Below are positions 40,624-41,952 of a DNA stretch of 41,952 nucleotides, piece after piece. Position 1 is the stretch's first letter. Each line of letters starts with the position of its first letter. A model generated the notes under the pieces. It was not told the DNA's origin and searched no databases. It saw only the letters and a list, made by a program, of their open reading frames with translations. Origin of the DNA: Saprospiraceae bacterium. Its GTDB lineage: Bacteria; Bacteroidota; Bacteroidia; Chitinophagales; Saprospiraceae. The stretch covers positions 1 to 41,952 of the forward strand of contig JAGPCT010000031.1 in assembly GCA_018057925.1 (NCBI GenBank). The letters are read 5' to 3'. The position numbers and the translations under genes are program-made.

Positions 40624-41727
40624 TTAATCAATCTTTATAAAAGAAACATTTTCTTGAACCTTATTTTTGATAAAATCGAAATATATATTGTCGATATTGC
40701 ATTTTTCACTTTGAGTAAATTTAGAAACGTCATAATTCAAAATTTTTATCTTGTCACCAATCCTGAAACCTTCAGCGTATATTTTTGAGCTATGTGAAAT
40801 TGAAGAAATAACAATATTATCATCTATAAATGAAAGTCGGAATGGTCTTGTCTCATTTTTTGGAAGCATTTTTTTTGATAAGTAGAGGATGTTTTTTTGA
40901 AAATCAAAAACAACGCTTTCAAACTGAATGAAAAATTTCACTCCTAACAAATTGGATACTAATCTTCAAGATATAGCTATATCAGATGAAATTTTGAAAT
41001 CATTTTCCTTTTTTGAAATAATAATGTCCTTTATTATTTCAAAAGATTCTATTAAATTTTTTTCAAAAAAAGTGGACAGAATAACGTCTCTATTTTCTAT
41101 TTCATAACCGATAAAATCGTAGTCTTTTTTCAAGCCAACTCCTCCGCTGTATCCAAGATCAACTAAAAATTTGATTTTTTTGGAACCCACATTTAAATAT
41201 ACATATCTTAACCCACTCAACCATTCTTTCTTCATAGATATTACAAAATAATCGTCAGAATTAATCGGAGAAACTGCCTTATAATTTATTGATTTTGTAT
41301 TGTTGTTTATAAATATGACTGAATTTTGAAACTCCTTTATACCAAGCATAATAATGTTATTAAAACACGGGTCTTTTGATTGTATTAATGATAAATTCTG
41401 ATTGACATTACATACTTTCGGAATTGAGACATTAAGCCGTATTTTTCTATTGATAACCAAATTACCTAATGCATCTCTGGTAAATGAATAAGAAAATTTA
41501 GTAGGTTTAAATATTGAACTTTTCACAAAAACAGAGTCTGAAAATATGGCAGAAATTTCAGAACCTGAGTCAAAAAAATAAGAAATATTGTTTAATTCAT
41601 CAAAACATACTAGTGAGCCGTCTAGCTTATAGGGAATTTGCGAAAAGGAGATTTGGCAAAAACATATTAAAATAAAAATAATATATTTTCTCTCTACGAT
41701 TTTATTCAGTTGTATTATGATTCTCAA
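40624..41727 (-). pseudogene. Aspartyl-protease-like protein gene interrupted by an in-frame TGA
   Basis: Two frames, 40966-41727 (253 aa) and 40624-40950 (108 aa), lie in the same phase and are separated by one TGA (40966-40968) and five sense codons. Read together they give about 367 codons. The first part has a signal-like segment (IIFILICFCQISFSQ) and two retropepsin-like sites, FFDSGSEIS and FLVDLGYSG; the second continues LLGVKFFIQFESVVFDFQKNILYL, the usual end of a Bacteroidota aspartyl protease domain, then a PDZ-like segment (SSKIYAEGFRIGDKIKILN). No ATG is available at the 5' end; TTG at 41727 is the best start. The second Asp site lacks the usual Thr/Ser. The most likely reading is a decayed gene; readthrough or a sequencing error cannot be excluded. 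Confidence 0.72.
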
Positions 41728-41823
41728 AATAATTAGGATTAAAATAGATGATACTGTTGATACCAGAGGTAATGTTAAAAAAATTGTTCAAAGCCCAAAA
41801 TAAATGACTTTTTGGGGTTAAAA

Positions 41824-41858
41824 CAAAAAAAGCCTTGCAATCTTACGACTACAAGGCT
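41824..41858 (-). terminator. Terminator of the rRNA operon
   Basis: On the minus strand AGCCTTG and CAAGGCT, extended by five inner pairs (two of them G-U), form a 12-bp stem capped by a GTAA (GNRA-type) tetraloop, followed by seven T. It lies about 10 bases after the 5S rRNA 3' end. Confidence 0.9.
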
Positions 41859-41866
41859 ATTATGTT

Positions 41867-41952
41867 GATCCGGCAACGTCCTACTCTCCCACCCGCTTGG
41901 GGCAGTACCATCGGCGCAATAAGGCTTAACTTCTCTGTTCGGAATGGGAAGA
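41867..41952 (-). rRNA. rrf: 5S ribosomal RNA, 3' part (runs off the window)
   Basis: The reverse complement contains CCATTCCGAACAGAGAAGTT, AAGCCTTATTGCGCCGATGG and GGGTGGGAGAGTAGGACG, the conserved loop B, helix III and helix IV/V segments of bacterial 5S rRNA. Only about 86 bases of the roughly 110-base gene are inside the window; the 5' end and the rest of the rRNA operon lie beyond the right edge. The exact 3' end is uncertain by a few bases. Confidence 0.93.

Noticed and set aside
40948-40968. Selenocysteine or alternative-code reading of the in-frame TGA
   Set aside because: TGA is used as an ordinary stop by other genes in the window (for example the Nudix regulator and the FMN reductase), the family does not carry Sec there, and no SECIS-like hairpin stands out. 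A nonsense mutation is simpler.

Overview
The window looks like chromosomal DNA of a free-living member of the Bacteroidota, most likely the Saprospiria/Chitinophagia side (inference). The signs are a secreted protease with a type IX secretion C-terminal sorting domain, a TonB-dependent receptor with a CarboxypepD_reg-like N-terminus, many SPI/SPII signal peptides, a GLPGLI-like domain, AT-rich start regions without Shine-Dalgarno sequences, and several boxes matching the Bacteroidota -7 promoter consensus TAnnTTTG. Base composition is fairly even. No phage, transposase, integrase or CRISPR array is visible.

Layout. 1-5000: a small membrane-peptide gene, a large secreted subtilisin-like protease, and an ACMSD-type decarboxylase. 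5.7-9.2 kb: long-form GAPDH, a Nudix/winged-helix regulator and an HtrA protease. 9.5-14.0 kb: a collinear run of a membrane protein, a secreted endonuclease/phosphatase-fold enzyme, an FMN reductase, a lysine-ketoglutarate-reductase-like enzyme and threonine aldolase. Facing it at 14.0-18.5 kb on the minus strand are LolD, a PepSY-like protein and a large M16 peptidase. 19-23.5 kb: a FucP-like sugar permease with a ROK sugar kinase, then dnaN-nadD. 23.6-26.7 kb: phenylalanine 4-monooxygenase (minus) and bifunctional FtcD (plus), diverging from a regulatory region. 27-35 kb: small lipoprotein, lipoprotein serpin, rpe, a TonB receptor, a TANGO2/NRDE protein and a GLPGLI-PNGase F fusion. 35.4-36.8 kb: an unknown lipoprotein with a partly duplicated small membrane-protein module. 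37.3-39.3 kb: a three-gene cell-surface operon. 39.3-41.7 kb: glycosyltransferase, DUF805 protein and a broken aspartyl protease. The window ends inside a 5S rRNA gene (minus strand), the tail of an rRNA operon.

Most notable signals. (1) Upstream of the phenylalanine hydroxylase gene there is a 32-codon reading frame with four consecutive Tyr codons, followed by an intrinsic terminator placed 20 nt before the hydroxylase start. This looks like a transcription attenuator sensing tyrosine, the product of the enzyme it controls. (2) A dispersed intergenic repeat of about 150 bp, with terminal inverted repeats and three internal hairpins, occurs at least four times nearly complete, with several decayed or internally deleted copies. 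Its stem 3 shows a compensatory base-pair change. (3) A roughly 360-bp tandem duplication carries the 3' end of a lipoprotein gene plus a downstream small membrane protein, a layout reminiscent of toxin-tip/immunity cassettes. (4) A GC-rich structured RNA-like element lies upstream of ftcD and resembles what I remember of the Flavo-1 motif. (5) An aspartyl-protease-like gene beside the rRNA operon is cut by one in-frame TGA.

All family assignments come from reading motifs by eye; no database search was run.
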